This document shows, one piece after another, positions 18,090 through 28,193 of a stretch of DNA of 64,000 nt. Both the position numbers and the translations under genes were made by a program. Each line of letters begins with the position of its first letter. Position 1 is the first letter of the stretch. Under the pieces are notes generated by a model, which saw nothing but the letters and a program-made list of their open reading frames with translations, did no database searches and was not told the origin of the DNA. This stretch comes from Gilliamella apis (GTDB lineage Bacteria; Pseudomonadota; Gammaproteobacteria; Enterobacterales; Orbaceae). The stretch lies in the NCBI RefSeq assembly GCF_002142155.1, contig NZ_NASD01000011.1, positions 25,117 through 89,116 on the forward strand. The letters are read 5' to 3'.

Positions 18090-18149
18090 AAATTTTTGAG
18101 GAACGGGGTTTTTGACAACTAATTTTAGTTAAAAACTCTCAAAATTTTT
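18090..18149 (-). terminator. nested palindromic element after the orphan gene
   Basis: Outer arms AAATTTTTGAG (from 18090) and CTCAAAATTTTT (18138-18149) enclose an inner hairpin AACTAA/TTAGTT (18117-18130). On the minus strand it follows the orphan gene at once and ends in T-rich sequence, so it can act as its terminator. It contains a GAGGAACGGGG motif shared with elements near 4.7 and 39.7 kb. Confidence 0.5.
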
Positions 18150-18597
18150 ATATCGAATCATAGTAACAAACAACACCTAAATCTGACCGTATAATTTCCA
18201 TAAAGCCACCAGACAATATTTCAGATGTGTCGTGGAAAAAACTAGGTTTTTCTTTTAATATCAATTTACCATAAAACTTATTTTCAAAATATAAATCGCC
18301 ATCATCAGTAATGGTAAAATGGTCATCAGGCTGAATAAAACTATCACAAGGACATTCCATTATATATTCCTTTGTATTAGACAGTCGACTACAACCATCA
18401 GTTCGCCAATAAAACTCTAATACCTCTTGATAACTTAAATCAAACAAATGATATTTAGCAAATTTAATTGGCCAATATAAAATAAGACCTATTAAAAAGA
18501 GAAAGAATAAACGTTGTTTTAATTTAGGTATGTTCAATTTGTCCATATTGTTTAGTAACTTATTCTCAATAAAAGAAAATTTATCACATATAAACAT
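18148..18597 (-). CDS. hypothetical membrane-anchored protein
   Basis: I do not recognise this 149-residue protein. A single hydrophobic helix (FFLFLIGLILYWPIKFA) follows a short lysine-rich N-terminus. The remainder is probably outside the cytoplasm and contains CSRLSNTKEYIMECPCDSF, three cysteines within a short span that could form a disulfide, then an acidic segment TITDDGDLYFEN. The start may be the internal Met (MDKLNIPK, about 18546), which would put the helix nearer the N-terminus. It is divergent from proS and stands alone, followed by a palindromic terminator-like element. Confidence 0.6.
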   Translation of the reverse strand: MFICDKFSFIENKLLNNMDKLNIPKLKQRLFFLFLIGLILYWPIKFAKYHLFDLSYQEVLEFYWRTDGCSRLSNTKEYIMECPCDSFIQPDDHFTITDDGDLYFENKFYGKLILKEKPSFFHDTSEILSGGFMEIIRSDLGVVCYYDSI

Positions 18598-18705
18598 TTA
18601 TAACCATATTTACTAATAAAATTACTTTTGTGTTGCGCTTGGTACTGCTAAACTAGCTAACATTTTTATTATATTTATATATAAATTATTTTTCGGGATA
18701 AATGT

Positions 18706-20421
18706 ATGCGAACCAGTAAATATCTTCTATCTACATTAAAAGAAACGCCAGCAGATGCTGAAGTAATTAGCCATCAATTAATGTTACGTGCCGGTATGAT
18801 CCGTAAAGTTGCTGCCGGATTATATACATGGCTACCCACAGGTTATCGCGTACTAAAAAAAGTCGAAAATATTGTTCGTGAAGAGATGAATAAAGCCGGT
18901 GCAATTGAAGTATTAATGCCGGTGGTACAACCTGCCGATATATGGCAAGAAAGTGGTCGCTGGGAACAATATGGTCCTGAATTATTACGTATTAAAGATC
19001 GTGGCGATCGTGATTTTGTCTTAGGGCCAACTCATGAAGAAGTAATCACTGACTTACTACGTAATGAAGTGAGTTCTTATAAGCAATTACCGCTAAATGT
19101 TTATCAAATTCAAACTAAATTCCGCGACGAAGTCCGCCCTCGTTTTGGTGTGATGCGTTCACGTGAATTTATTATGAAAGATGCATACTCATTCCACACA
19201 TCGCAAGAATCATTACAAGAAACTTATGATGATATGTATAAAGCTTACAGTGCAGTATTTACTCGGGCTGGCTTAAATTTTAGAGCGGTACGTGCTGATA
19301 CAGGCTCAATTGGTGGTAACTGGTCACATGAATTTCAAGTATTAGCGGATAGTGGCGAAGATGATATTGTCTTTTCAACGGAATCCGATTATGCCGCCAA
19401 TATTGAAATGGCACAAGCACAAGCACCAACTCAAACTCGCCAATCTCCAACCAAAGAGATGCAATTAGTTGATACTCCAAATGCCAAAACTATAGATGAA
19501 TTAGTAGCACAATTCAATTTACCAATTGAAAAAACCGTTAAAACATTAATGGTTAAAGCCACTAAAGAGAGTGGTCACCAACTAGTGGCTTTATTAGTGC
19601 GTGGTGATCATACCTTAAACGAAATCAAAGCGGAAAAAATCGATATTGTTGCGTCTCCACTTGAATTTGCAACCGAAGATGAAATTCGTGCGTTAGTCAA
19701 TGCAGGACCGGGCTCTTTAGGACCAATAAACCTAAATATGCCAATGATTATTGACCGTGATGTTGCTGTAATGAGTGATTTTGCTGCCGGTGCCAATATT
19801 GACCATAAACATTATTTCAATATCAATTGGCAACGCGATGTTGCTTTACCTCGCGTCGAAGATATTCGTAATGTAGTCGAAGGTGATATTAGCCCAGACG
19901 GCAAAGGTACATTGCAAATTAAGCGTGGTATTGAAGTTGGGCATATCTTCCAACTTGGTACTAAATATTCAGAAGCCATGAAAGCAACAGTGCAAGGTGA
20001 AGATGGCCAAAATCATGTGATGATCATGGGTTGTTATGGTATTGGCGTTAGCCGAATAGTTGCCGCTGCAATCGAACAATGCCACGACGATCGTGGAATT
20101 ATTTGGCCAGAAGCCATAGCACCATTTAGCGTTGTTATTATTCCAATGAATATGCACAAATCTGAAAGAGTACAAGCGACTGCAGAAAAACTCTATGCCG
20201 ATCTACAAGCTGCCGGTATTGAAGTATTATTTGACGACCGTAAAGAGCGCCCTGGTGTAATGTTTGCTGATGCTGAATTAATTGGTATTCCACATACAAT
20301 TGTTATTGGTGAACGTAACCTTGATAGTGGCAATGTAGAATATAAACATCGTGCAGGTGGCGATAAAGAATTGGTAAAAGTAGACCAAATCCTTGAATTT
20401 ATTAAAAGCCGTCAACAATAA
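18706..20421 (+). CDS. proS: prolyl-tRNA synthetase
   Basis: ProS charges tRNA-Pro in the cytosol. The 571 residues match the bacterial-type enzyme (E. coli 572). Class II motif 1 is in [28 protein letters not shown], motif 2 in [27 protein letters not shown] and motif 3 near [17 protein letters not shown]. The inserted YbaK-like editing domain is present in the middle (about 230-390), which removes mischarged alanine. A separate ybaK gene at 33.6 kb would clear Cys-tRNA-Pro. The gene is single, starting at ATG 18706. Confidence 0.97.
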   Translation: MRTSKYLLSTLKETPADAEVISHQLMLRAGMIRKVAAGLYTWLPTGYRVLKKVENIVREEMNKAGAIEVLMPVVQPADIWQESGRWEQYGPELLRIKDRGDRDFVLGPTHEEVITDLLRNEVSSYKQLPLNVYQIQTKFRDEVRPRFGVMRSREFIMKDAYSFHTSQESLQETYDDMYKAYSAVFTRAGLNFRAVRADTGSIGGNWSHEFQVLADSGEDDIVFSTESDYAANIEMAQAQAPTQTRQSPTKEMQLVDTPNAKTIDELVAQFNLPIEKTVKTLMVKATKESGHQLVALLVRGDHTLNEIKAEKIDIVASPLEFATEDEIRALVNAGPGSLGPINLNMPMIIDRDVAVMSDFAAGANIDHKHYFNINWQRDVALPRVEDIRNVVEGDISPDGKGTLQIKRGIEVGHIFQLGTKYSEAMKATVQGEDGQNHVMIMGCYGIGVSRIVAAAIEQCHDDRGIIWPEAIAPFSVVIIPMNMHKSERVQATAEKLYADLQAAGIEVLFDDRKERPGVMFADAELIGIPHTIVIGERNLDSGNVEYKHRAGGDKELVKVDQILEFIKSRQQ

Positions 20422-20559
20422 ACACAAAAATAAACAATTGTAGTAATAATAAATAGGACACAACAAATAATGGCTCTCTTTGGTTTGCAAATTGCCCAAA
20501 TAGTGAACATTATTTTGTTGTGTTACTTGATTTTTTATTAGCAGTTGTTAGTCTAAATT

Positions 20560-21021
20560 AATTCAAACCTCATTGTGAATAACTTTTATCAAGTACCAAA
20601 CGATATATATCGCTTGAACAATCCTCGTTAAAACAGATAAAACAGCTTGGTAAACTTAGCATTAAAACCATAATTAATCTGCGATATGGCATAGTTTTCG
20701 AGATAAAGTTGTCAATACTGAAATTACTGAAGTTTGGATCAATATGCGAGCAGAAAATATTTCTGATAAAAAATAATTCAAATTCTTAAAACAATCAAAA
20801 ATTCCCCTAAACTGAGATTAATTCATTGTTGGCATAGCAGTGACCGCACAGGCGTAGTTGTTGCTATGTATCGCTTAATTTTTCAAAACTGGAATAAACG
20901 TCAAGTTGTTGATGAATTAATGTAACCTGAGTTTAGAAATCATTAAAATATTTATCCCAATATCAAAAACTACATTAAGAATGTTGATGTTGAACAAATT
21001 CGCTATGCAGCATTGGAATAA
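20560..21021 (+). pseudogene. decayed dual-specificity/tyrosine phosphatase gene
   Basis: The gap after proS contains a broken coding sequence. Reading across at least three frame changes gives FYQVPNDIYRL, then EQSSLKQIKQLGKLSIKTI and INLRYG, then VNTEITEVWINMRAENIS. The P-loop HCWHSSDRTGVVVAMYR follows, with the Cys-x5-Arg of protein tyrosine phosphatases, then NWNKRQVVDELM, a stop, and YPNIKNYIKNVDVEQIRY before the final TAA. This matches the dual-specificity-phosphatase-like family. Single-base losses at about 20612 and 20703, plus stop codons, make a functional product impossible. Placed between proS and bepA. Confidence 0.75.
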
Positions 21022-21151
21022 CATCATTATTTAATCGAGTAAATAAAATAATATAGAAGTAATAGCTCAAATTGATAAAATATTCAAAGTGATATTGTCT
21101 TTTTTTTAAGCTAGAATACTTAATTATTAATCTTTTTTATGAGTTAAAAGT

Positions 21152-22603
21152 ATGTTAAAAAAAGCAATCGCACTAATAGTATCTACATCATTATTACTAC
21201 AAAATGCATCGATCGTTTATGCAGATAACATTAAGCTACCCGATATGGGCACCGCAGCTGCAGCTACATTAAGCATCGGGCAAGAAAAAGAGATGGGCGA
21301 TTATTATATGCGCTTGTTACGTGGTAGTGCTCCGATTATTAATGATCCGGTTTTAAATCAATACATCAATGATTTAGGGAAAAAATTAGTTTCCAAATCA
21401 GAATCGGTACAAACGCCTTTTCACTTTTATGTTATGAGAAGTAATGTACTTAACGCCTTTGCTTTTTTTGGTGGCAATGTCGTTGTTCATTCAAAATTAA
21501 TATTAGATACCGATAATGAAAGTCAATTAGCGTCAGTAATGGCTCATGAAATCGGACACGTAACACAACGCCATTTAGCACGAGCAATGGAGGCTCAAAA
21601 TAGTAATAGTCCATACGTTTGGGGAGCAACACTTGGCTCGTTATTACTAACTTTAGCCAATCCAGAAGCTGGTATGGCGGCAATGACAACCACTATGGCA
21701 AGCTCAACACAAAGTATGATTAGTTTTACCCAATCAAATGAACAAGAGGCAGATAGAGTTGGGCTTAGAACATTAACTAAAGCTGGATTTGATCCTTATG
21801 CTTCTTCTGAGTTTCTACAAAAACTCGCCGATCAAAGCCGCTTTAGCAGTAAGCCACCTGAAATCCTAATGACTCACCCTTTACCTAATAGCCGTTTATC
21901 CGATATTCGTAATCGTTCATTACAATACTCAAAAAAGAATGTTACGCCATCTTTAAATTATTATTTAGCCAAAGCTAGAATAGCAATATTGATGAGTAAT
22001 AAAACTAATGCAAGAATATTGATTGAAGATTATCGCAAACTGAATAATGAACAAAGTAAAATAGCGGTAATTTATGCTAATGCTTTAGTTGATTACAATA
22101 ATAATAATTACCTAAAAGCCAAACAACAATTACAACCATTATTAGATAATGATCCAAATAATATCTGGTATATTGATCTAATGACGGATATTGATTTAGC
22201 GCTTAATAATAGTAGTGCAGCAATTACTCGTCTTCAATCAGCATTAAAAAGATCACCTGATAGTTCCGCATTACAACTAAATTTAGCTAACGCTTATGTA
22301 AAAGCTCGAAATTACCAGCAAGCAGTGAGTTTATTACATCGTTATACTTTTGATCACAATGATGACACTAACGGTTGGGATTTGTTAATAACTGCTTATG
22401 GTGGACTAAAGTCAAGAGCTCAAGAGATGAGCGCACGGGCAGAGTCAGTGGCGCTAGAAGGAAAGTTTCCTGATGCGATTCGATTATTAACTAATGCTAA
22501 AACTCAAGCAAAAGGTAATCAAACCTTAATTGCAAAAATTGATGCCAGAATTAATCAATTAAAACAGTTGCAAAAACGTTATGCTGTTTATAGTAGGAGA
22601 TAG
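21152..22603 (+). CDS. bepA: beta-barrel assembly-enhancing protease BepA
   Basis: BepA is a periplasmic M48 metalloprotease and chaperone that helps LptD and BAM substrates mature and degrades stalled ones. A signal peptide covers about 1-24 (ending SIVYA). The zinc motif is MAHEIGHVTQRH with the third ligand Glu in QSNEQEADRVGLR. TPR repeats occupy the C-terminal half (about 280-470), including NLANAYVKARNYQQAVSLL. The 483 residues match E. coli BepA (487). A decayed gene and about 130 bases lie upstream; a stem-loop follows. Confidence 0.94.
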   Translation: MLKKAIALIVSTSLLLQNASIVYADNIKLPDMGTAAAATLSIGQEKEMGDYYMRLLRGSAPIINDPVLNQYINDLGKKLVSKSESVQTPFHFYVMRSNVLNAFAFFGGNVVVHSKLILDTDNESQLASVMAHEIGHVTQRHLARAMEAQNSNSPYVWGATLGSLLLTLANPEAGMAAMTTTMASSTQSMISFTQSNEQEADRVGLRTLTKAGFDPYASSEFLQKLADQSRFSSKPPEILMTHPLPNSRLSDIRNRSLQYSKKNVTPSLNYYLAKARIAILMSNKTNARILIEDYRKLNNEQSKIAVIYANALVDYNNNNYLKAKQQLQPLLDNDPNNIWYIDLMTDIDLALNNSSAAITRLQSALKRSPDSSALQLNLANAYVKARNYQQAVSLLHRYTFDHNDDTNGWDLLITAYGGLKSRAQEMSARAESVALEGKFPDAIRLLTNAKTQAKGNQTLIAKIDARINQLKQLQKRYAVYSRR

Positions 22604-22610
22604 ACTCGTA

Positions 22611-22646
22611 TTTCAGGCTAATGTTACTAATAGCATTAGCCTGAAA
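22611..22646. terminator. bidirectional stem-loop after bepA
   Basis: Arms TTTCAGGCTAATG and CATTAGCCTGAAA pair over 13 bp with a 10-base loop between convergent bepA and the phosphatase gene. The external T-run is weak; the stem itself is strong. Confidence 0.65.
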
Positions 22647-22665
22647 ATGTCACAAAAAATAGTAA

Positions 22666-23325
22666 TTAATCGTCTAAATGATCAACATTATTATAAAACT
22701 TAACTGAATATTCACCCTCTTGTTGCTCGTTATTCTGTTTATAATTAACCACGCTAATACTAGTATTTAACATTCGTGGGAAATAGTTTTCATCACGATG
22801 TTGACGCCAATCGCCACCATTTAAAACACAAAGTAATATTCGTAATACCGTACCATGTGATACAACTAAAATATTACCATTATCTTGCGGTGCATTTTTA
22901 ACAATTTCATTTAAAGCATTTTTCATACGAGAAAGTACATCAAGGTAATTTTCACCTTGATTAACAGATGCATCAAACTTTTCTGGTTCAGTTAAATAGG
23001 TATTAAATTCTGGGAATTCTTTTTTTAGTGAAGGCACATGTCTACCCTCCCAAAGCCCAAAATCCATTTCTCGCAAACCTTCAAGCTCAAAAGTAGGAAT
23101 TACATTATCATTTTCATTAATAATATAGTCCCGAGTTTCCATTGCACGTTGTTGAGGGCTAGAATAGGCTTGTATAAATGGCGTATTTTTTAGATGCTTT
23201 CCGGTTATTTTGGCACCTAAAATGCCATTTTCAGTAAGAGGTGAATTTTGTGACCCCTGCATCTGATCTTTAATATTCCATTCTGTTTGACCATGTCTAA
23301 TTAAGTATAAATTAAGATCTTTCAT
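22666..23325 (-). CDS. histidine phosphatase (phosphoglycerate mutase-like) family protein
   Basis: A 219-residue cytosolic phosphatase of the histidine acid/PGAM superfamily. The nucleophile His lies in YLIRHGQTEWN, with a conserved Arg in SSPQQRAMET, a Glu-rich turn in LREMDFGLWEG and the second His in VVSHGTVLRILL. GpmB, CobC and PhoE-like enzymes share this layout and the substrate cannot be assigned; similarity to E. coli GpmB is only moderate. It ends just before the stem-loop shared with bepA and lies 26 bases after rluC on the same strand, so the two are probably cotranscribed. Confidence 0.8.
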   Translation of the reverse strand: MKDLNLYLIRHGQTEWNIKDQMQGSQNSPLTENGILGAKITGKHLKNTPFIQAYSSPQQRAMETRDYIINENDNVIPTFELEGLREMDFGLWEGRHVPSLKKEFPEFNTYLTEPEKFDASVNQGENYLDVLSRMKNALNEIVKNAPQDNGNILVVSHGTVLRILLCVLNGGDWRQHRDENYFPRMLNTSISVVNYKQNNEQQEGEYSVKFYNNVDHLDD

Positions 23326-23351
23326 GCTTATTAATTACCTTCTCATTTTAA

Positions 23352-24332
23352 TCATTCTGTTTGTTGATATTTATCAACTCTAATCTTTGTCAAACAATTT
23401 TGCAATACATCATCCAACGGGGCATGTAATTGCATCTCCTGTAAAGTTTTCGGATGAATAAATTTTACATTAGCGGCATGTAAAAATAATCGATTAAGTT
23501 TACTATCAGTTAATAATGCATCAAATTGACTATCACCATAGCGATCATCAAATGCAATCGGATGATTAGCATATTGAGTATGCACACGAATTTGGTGAGT
23601 ACGACCAGTTACTGGGCTCGCCTTAACTAAGGTTGCAAAACCGAAGCGTTCTTCTACTTTAAATCTCGTTTCTGAAGGTTTTCCTTCGGCATTGACCTTA
23701 ACCACTCGTTCACCACTTTTAAGAACATTTTTTAGTAATGGTGCTTGTACAACTTTGCATTCAGAAGGCCAATTACCTTTCACTAAGGCTAAATAATTCT
23801 TTTGCATCTGTTTCAAACGTAATTGTTCATGCAGTGACTTTAACGCAGAACGTTTTTTCGCAATCAATAAAATACCTGATGTTTCGCGGTCAATTCGATG
23901 CACTAATTCTAAAAATTTCGCTTCTGGTCGTAAGGCTCTTAATCCTTCAATAACACCAAAACTTAGACCACTACCACCATGTACGGCAATTCCAGATGGT
24001 TTATTAATGGCTAAAATTACATCATCTTCATAAATGATCGCTTTCTCCAAATCAGCAACTTTATTTAGTTTTGTGGAAATCTCAGGCACCGTTTTTTCGG
24101 AAACGCGTATAGGTGGGATACGCACTTCATCACCAATAGCTAGCTTGTATTCTGGTTTTATTCTTTTTTTGTTAACGCGAACTTCACCTTTTCTAAGTAT
24201 GCGATAAATCATACTTTTAGGCACACCTTTAAGATATGTAATAAGAAAGTTATCAATGCGTTGCGCTTCATTTTCTTCACTAATTGTGACAAATGAAACT
24301 TGTTGTTTTGTTTGTTGAACTTTTGAGTCCAT
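23352..24332 (-). CDS. rluC: 23S rRNA pseudouridine(955/2504/2580) synthase
   Basis: RluC makes pseudouridine at three 23S rRNA positions. An S4 RNA-binding domain fills about 20-80 (GVPKSMIYRILRKGEVRVNKK matches E. coli RluC almost exactly). The catalytic domain has VHRIDRETSGILLIAKK, whose Asp is the nucleophile, and SPVTGRTHQIRVHTQYA. Length 326 against 319 in E. coli. It is divergent from dsbB. Placement apart from rne differs from what I would look for in E. coli, but that end of the cluster is not in view. Confidence 0.95.
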   Translation of the reverse strand: MDSKVQQTKQQVSFVTISEENEAQRIDNFLITYLKGVPKSMIYRILRKGEVRVNKKRIKPEYKLAIGDEVRIPPIRVSEKTVPEISTKLNKVADLEKAIIYEDDVILAINKPSGIAVHGGSGLSFGVIEGLRALRPEAKFLELVHRIDRETSGILLIAKKRSALKSLHEQLRLKQMQKNYLALVKGNWPSECKVVQAPLLKNVLKSGERVVKVNAEGKPSETRFKVEERFGFATLVKASPVTGRTHQIRVHTQYANHPIAFDDRYGDSQFDALLTDSKLNRLFLHAANVKFIHPKTLQEMQLHAPLDDVLQNCLTKIRVDKYQQTE

Positions 24333-24482
24333 AAGAAAAGATTAATCCACCGTTAATAAATAAAAGTCGTTTCACATTATTAAAAAATAAACTACACTAC
24401 TACTGGCTAAAAATTAATATCGATTAATTTCAATAAAATGAATATAAAACGATTATAACGGAATCTGGAGGAATAAAACAGT

Positions 24483-25016
24483 ATGTTATCTCTGCTCAAT
24501 CAATACTCTCGCAGTAGAGTTGCTTGGTTTTTGTTATTTCTTTCCACCTTTATTTTTGAAATAACCGCTCTCTATTTTCAACATGGCTTAGGCCTTGCCC
24601 CTTGTACATTATGTATCTATCAACGTTGTGCAATTTACGGCATTATGCTTGGCAGCTTAATTGGACTGATTGCGCCTAGCAAACTAATTTTTCGCTTAGC
24701 AGGTATTTTGGTATGGTTAATTAGTTCCATAAAAGGCTTTAACTTAGCAACTTTTCATGCCCATTTACAATTTGAACCAAATTTAAGTGATACCTGTGCT
24801 ATTAATGTGCAATTCCCTTCTTGGTTAGCATTAAATGAATGGTTACCAAGTATGTTTAATGCTTATGGATCATGTGCAGACAAAATTTGGTCTTTTTTAA
24901 CTATTGAAATGTCGCAATGGATGATCATTATTTTTGCTTGTTACCTTTTAGTGAGTTTGGTGATACTCTTCTCTCAACTCTTTTCACCGAGTAAAAAGTC
25001 AATCTGGAGTAAATAA
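24483..25016 (+). CDS. dsbB: disulfide bond formation protein DsbB
   Basis: DsbB is the inner-membrane quinone reductase that reoxidises DsbA. The 177 residues form four helices. The first periplasmic pair is C41/C44 in APCTLCIYQRC, identical in position to E. coli, and the second pair is C105 and C131. Arg48 after the first pair is the conserved quinone-site residue. GGAGG lies 11 bases before ATG 24483. It is followed within 75 bases by rluA in the same direction. With dsbC at 9.8 kb the window holds parts of both the oxidation and isomerisation branches. Confidence 0.95.
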   Translation: MLSLLNQYSRSRVAWFLLFLSTFIFEITALYFQHGLGLAPCTLCIYQRCAIYGIMLGSLIGLIAPSKLIFRLAGILVWLISSIKGFNLATFHAHLQFEPNLSDTCAINVQFPSWLALNEWLPSMFNAYGSCADKIWSFLTIEMSQWMIIIFACYLLVSLVILFSQLFSPSKKSIWSK

Positions 25017-25090
25017 ACTTTTCGACTGGCACTTTTTGTTGAGTTTGTTAGAATGTGTGGCAATTTAATTTTACAAATTATCACACATAC

Positions 25091-25747
25091 ATGCTTTTGG
25101 AATATCATCCCCCCATTGATCCGTGGCTAACTATTTTATATCAAGATGATCATATTGTTGTTGTGAATAAACAACCCGGTATATTATCTGTTTCAGGCAA
25201 TAAGCCACAATTTATAGATAGCATTATTCATCGCTTACAACAAAAATATAGTTATGTTGAATCAGTCCATCGTCTCGATATGGCGACCAGTGGTATCATG
25301 GTTGCGGCTTTATCAAAATTGGCTGATAGAGAAATTAAAAAACAATTCCGCGAACGAGTACCGAAAAAAACTTATATTGCCGTAGTTCATGGCCATCTTG
25401 AAAATGATATTGGCCAAGTCGAATTACCATTAATTTGTGATTGGCCTAATCGTCCACGACAAATGGTTGACCACGAAAATGGCAAATATGCATTAACCCA
25501 TTATCAAGTTATTTCCCGTAATGATGATAATACCACCAGAGTTGCACTATTTCCGTTTACAGGACGCTCCCATCAATTACGAGTTCATATGCAAGCAATC
25601 GGACATCCCATTCTAGGGGATAAATTTTATGCTCATCCTGAAGCATTTTCGATGTCAAAACGATTATTGTTACATGCACAACTACTTACAATAAATCACC
25701 CCAAAACAGCGGAAAGTATGACATTTTGTTGTGAGCCAGATTTTTAA
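25091..25747 (+). CDS. rluA: dual-specificity 23S rRNA U746 / tRNA U32 pseudouridine synthase
   Basis: RluA modifies one position in 23S rRNA and U32 in several tRNAs. It closely follows E. coli RluA: PWLTILYQDDHIVVVNKQPG, the catalytic VHRLDMATSGIMVAAL with nucleophile Asp, PLICDWPNRPRQMV and FTGRSHQLRVHMQAIGHPILGDKFY. No S4 domain is present, as expected. I set the start at ATG 25091 because the E. coli protein begins about ten residues before PWL. An in-frame GTG at 25055 would add an unconserved leader. No clear ribosome-binding site precedes either. Confidence 0.93.
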   Translation: MLLEYHPPIDPWLTILYQDDHIVVVNKQPGILSVSGNKPQFIDSIIHRLQQKYSYVESVHRLDMATSGIMVAALSKLADREIKKQFRERVPKKTYIAVVHGHLENDIGQVELPLICDWPNRPRQMVDHENGKYALTHYQVISRNDDNTTRVALFPFTGRSHQLRVHMQAIGHPILGDKFYAHPEAFSMSKRLLLHAQLLTINHPKTAESMTFCCEPDF

Positions 25748-25824
25748 ATTTTAAACAATATATCCATTAGTAATATTTAACTTACTAATAGCGATATAAC
25801 ACAAATTAGTTATGGAGTCATAAA

Positions 25825-26421
25825 ATGCAAAAAATTGTTTTAGCTACCAACAACCAAGGAAAAGTCAATGAATTACAACAGCTTTTGGCTAATGCTGGCT
25901 TTGATGTTGTAGCCCAAAGTGTATTCAATGTTCCTGATGCTGAAGAAACCGGTTTAACATTTATTGAAAATGCTATCTTAAAAGCTAGACATACTGCAAA
26001 ATTGACAAAATTACCTGCGATTGCAGATGATTCAGGCTTAGTTGTTGATGCACTAAATGGTCAGCCAGGAATATATTCAGCTCGTTATGCTGGAGAACAT
26101 GGCAATGATAAAAGTAATAATGAGAAATTATTACTTGCATTAAAGGATGTAGCAAAAGAAAAAAGAACTGCATACTTCTACTGTGCGCTTGCTTTTATGC
26201 GACATGAAAACGATCCAACCCCTATTATCTGCTTAGGAAAATGGAATGGATTAATTTTGAATGAACCGCATGGCAATGGTGGATTTGGTTATGATCCATT
26301 ATTTTTTGTTCCAGAACTTAATTGTAGTGCCGCAGAGCTAACTAAAGAACATAAAAGCCAAATTTCTCATCGAGGACAAGCACTTAAACAATTAATCGCC
26401 AAAATAAAAACTGAGTATTAG
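25825..26421 (+). CDS. rdgB: XTP/dITP diphosphatase (RdgB/HAM1)
   Basis: This enzyme removes non-canonical purine triphosphates (dITP, XTP) to keep them out of DNA. The family start [15 protein letters not shown] is followed by the catalytic/metal loop [25 protein letters not shown] and by [13 protein letters not shown] and [11 protein letters not shown] near the end. Length 198 (E. coli 197). GGAGT precedes the ATG. It is about 80 bases behind rluA and about 100 before rapZ, all in the same direction. Confidence 0.96.
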   Translation: MQKIVLATNNQGKVNELQQLLANAGFDVVAQSVFNVPDAEETGLTFIENAILKARHTAKLTKLPAIADDSGLVVDALNGQPGIYSARYAGEHGNDKSNNEKLLLALKDVAKEKRTAYFYCALAFMRHENDPTPIICLGKWNGLILNEPHGNGGFGYDPLFFVPELNCSAAELTKEHKSQISHRGQALKQLIAKIKTEY

Positions 26422-26463
26422 CCAGATAATCTGGCTTTTCAGCTCACTACTTATTTCCAATAA

Positions 26464-26493
26464 TTGCACATTTTGAACTAAACAGTATATACT
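26464..26493 (+). promoter_or_regulatory. candidate sigma-70 promoter of rapZ
   Basis: TTGCAC at 26464-26469 and TATACT at 26488-26493 are separated by 18 bases. The predicted start lies about 25 bases before the GTG. It would make rapZ independent of rdgB. Confidence 0.5.
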
Positions 26494-26522
26494 AGAACAC
26501 CAATTATTTTGGAGTTGATATT

Positions 26523-27371
26523 GTGATATTATTGATAGTAAGTGGCCGTTCAGGTTCAGGAAAATCAATTGCATTACGTGCACTAGAAGATATGGGATTT
26601 TATTGTGTTGATAATATTCCTATTGCGTTATTGCCTCAACTTGCTGAATCATTAAAAGATAATAATACCCCTGTTGCGGTCAGTCTAGATATTCGAAATT
26701 TGCCTGATAATTTTGATTTTAATCATGATGTCCTCCAACGCTTACCCTCTTCGGTTACACCGGAAATAATCTTTTTTGATTGTAGTCGTAATACACTAAT
26801 TCGACGTTATAGCGAAACCAGACGAATACATCCCCTTACTAATCAAAAATATTCATTAGAAGAAGCCATCGATCTTGAAGAGACTTACTTAGAGCCATTA
26901 AAATCACATGCGAGTTTGATGATAAATACCGACAACCTTTCGGTTCATGAGTTATCAACTATTCTTAGAACCAGAGTTTTAGGTAAGAAAGAACGAGAAT
27001 TAACCATGATCTTTGAATCATTTGGATTTAAACATGGTTTACCCGTCGATGCTGATTTTGTGTTTGACGTTAGATTTTTACCGAATCCCCATTGGGATAT
27101 CTCTTTACGACCATTAACCGGCTTAGATGAACCCGTTAAAAACTATTTATTAAAACATGATGAGGTAACGAATTTCATTTATCAAACCGCCAATTATCTA
27201 CAACAATGGTTGCCTATGTTAGAAAAAAATAACCGTAGCTATTTAACTATTGCCATTGGTTGTACCGGTGGACAACATCGTTCTGTTTTTATCGCTGAAC
27301 AATTAGCCGAGTTTTTTAAAGCACAAAATAAACAAGTTCAAATTCGTCATCGTACACTTGAAAAACAATAA
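26523..27371 (+). CDS. rapZ: RNase adapter protein RapZ
   Basis: RapZ binds glucosamine-6-phosphate and directs RNase E to the small RNA GlmZ, controlling glmS. The N-terminal NTPase-like domain has the Walker A motif GRSGSGKS at residues 8-15. The C-terminal RNA-binding domain includes [37 protein letters not shown] and basic residues near the end (QIRHRTLEK). It begins with GTG, preceded by GGAG. Length 282 (E. coli 284). Unlike E. coli there is no rpoN-hpf-ptsN cluster adjacent. It converges with yibQ at only six bases. Confidence 0.95.
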   Translation: MILLIVSGRSGSGKSIALRALEDMGFYCVDNIPIALLPQLAESLKDNNTPVAVSLDIRNLPDNFDFNHDVLQRLPSSVTPEIIFFDCSRNTLIRRYSETRRIHPLTNQKYSLEEAIDLEETYLEPLKSHASLMINTDNLSVHELSTILRTRVLGKKERELTMIFESFGFKHGLPVDADFVFDVRFLPNPHWDISLRPLTGLDEPVKNYLLKHDEVTNFIYQTANYLQQWLPMLEKNNRSYLTIAIGCTGGQHRSVFIAEQLAEFFKAQNKQVQIRHRTLEKQ

Positions 27372-27377
27372 TTACTG

Positions 27378-28193
27378 TTATTCAATAGGATTAACATTTG
27401 ATAGATCTGTTAATCGTTTTTTATATTTTTCAAATATATCTTTAAATGTCGGTTTAAGTTTAGTTTTAGTTGGAAGTGATGTAATCAACTGACTAACTTT
27501 TACTAATTCAATATCATCAGGTAAATTAGCTAATTTTGTACGTAAGACATTCACGGTTTGTGGATGAGGATGACCAATAGCAATGGCATGACCATTTTTG
27601 TGGGCAATTTTTATTGCCAAATCAAACTGCTGAGCGATAGCATATTCTTTTTGCTGATCATCTAAAAATACATCGCGTCCAATAACCGCTATATTGTATT
27701 CACTTGCTGCGTTTTTTACTTGGGTCTTACCTATCGTTTTACTATCTAAAAAAAACATGGAATAGTGACTTAACGCCTTCATCACGTTATGCATACCATT
27801 TAAATTTGCAGTCATTAAACTGCCCATATGATTATTCACACCAATAGCATACGGCACACGGGAGACGGCATCATCAACGATTCTTTTTACTTCTAACTCA
27901 CTCATATAGGGAAATAGAGTATCTTTCTCTAAAGGTTGTTTTCCCAAAGGGGCCATGGGTAAGTGAATAATAACATCATTACCATGTTGATGGGCAATGG
28001 TCGCAATCCGTCTAGCATTAGGCGAATGAGGTAGAACGGCAATAGTGATGTTAGGAGAAAATGAGATAATCTGTTCTTCATTGTGCTGGCGATAACCAAA
28101 ATCATCTATAACTAATGCTAATTTTGCTGCTAATACACTATTAGCTTTAAATAAGAAAAGTAATACTCCTATTTTTAACAGATTTTTTATCAT
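27378..28193 (-). CDS. yibQ: divergent polysaccharide deacetylase family protein (YibQ)
   Basis: A 271-residue exported protein. Residues 1-22 form a signal peptide (ending SVLA), and the family motif LALVIDDFGYR opens the domain. IHLPMAPLG, GVNNHMGSLMT and AIGHPHPQTV are also conserved in the divergent polysaccharide deacetylase (DUF610) family. It is likely periplasmic and cell-wall related, but its substrate is unknown. The gene overlaps the end of envC by four bases, as partners commonly do in this order, so the two are probably translationally coupled. Confidence 0.85.
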   Translation of the reverse strand: MIKNLLKIGVLLFLFKANSVLAAKLALVIDDFGYRQHNEEQIISFSPNITIAVLPHSPNARRIATIAHQHGNDVIIHLPMAPLGKQPLEKDTLFPYMSELEVKRIVDDAVSRVPYAIGVNNHMGSLMTANLNGMHNVMKALSHYSMFFLDSKTIGKTQVKNAASEYNIAVIGRDVFLDDQQKEYAIAQQFDLAIKIAHKNGHAIAIGHPHPQTVNVLRTKLANLPDDIELVKVSQLITSLPTKTKLKPTFKDIFEKYKKRLTDLSNVNPIE

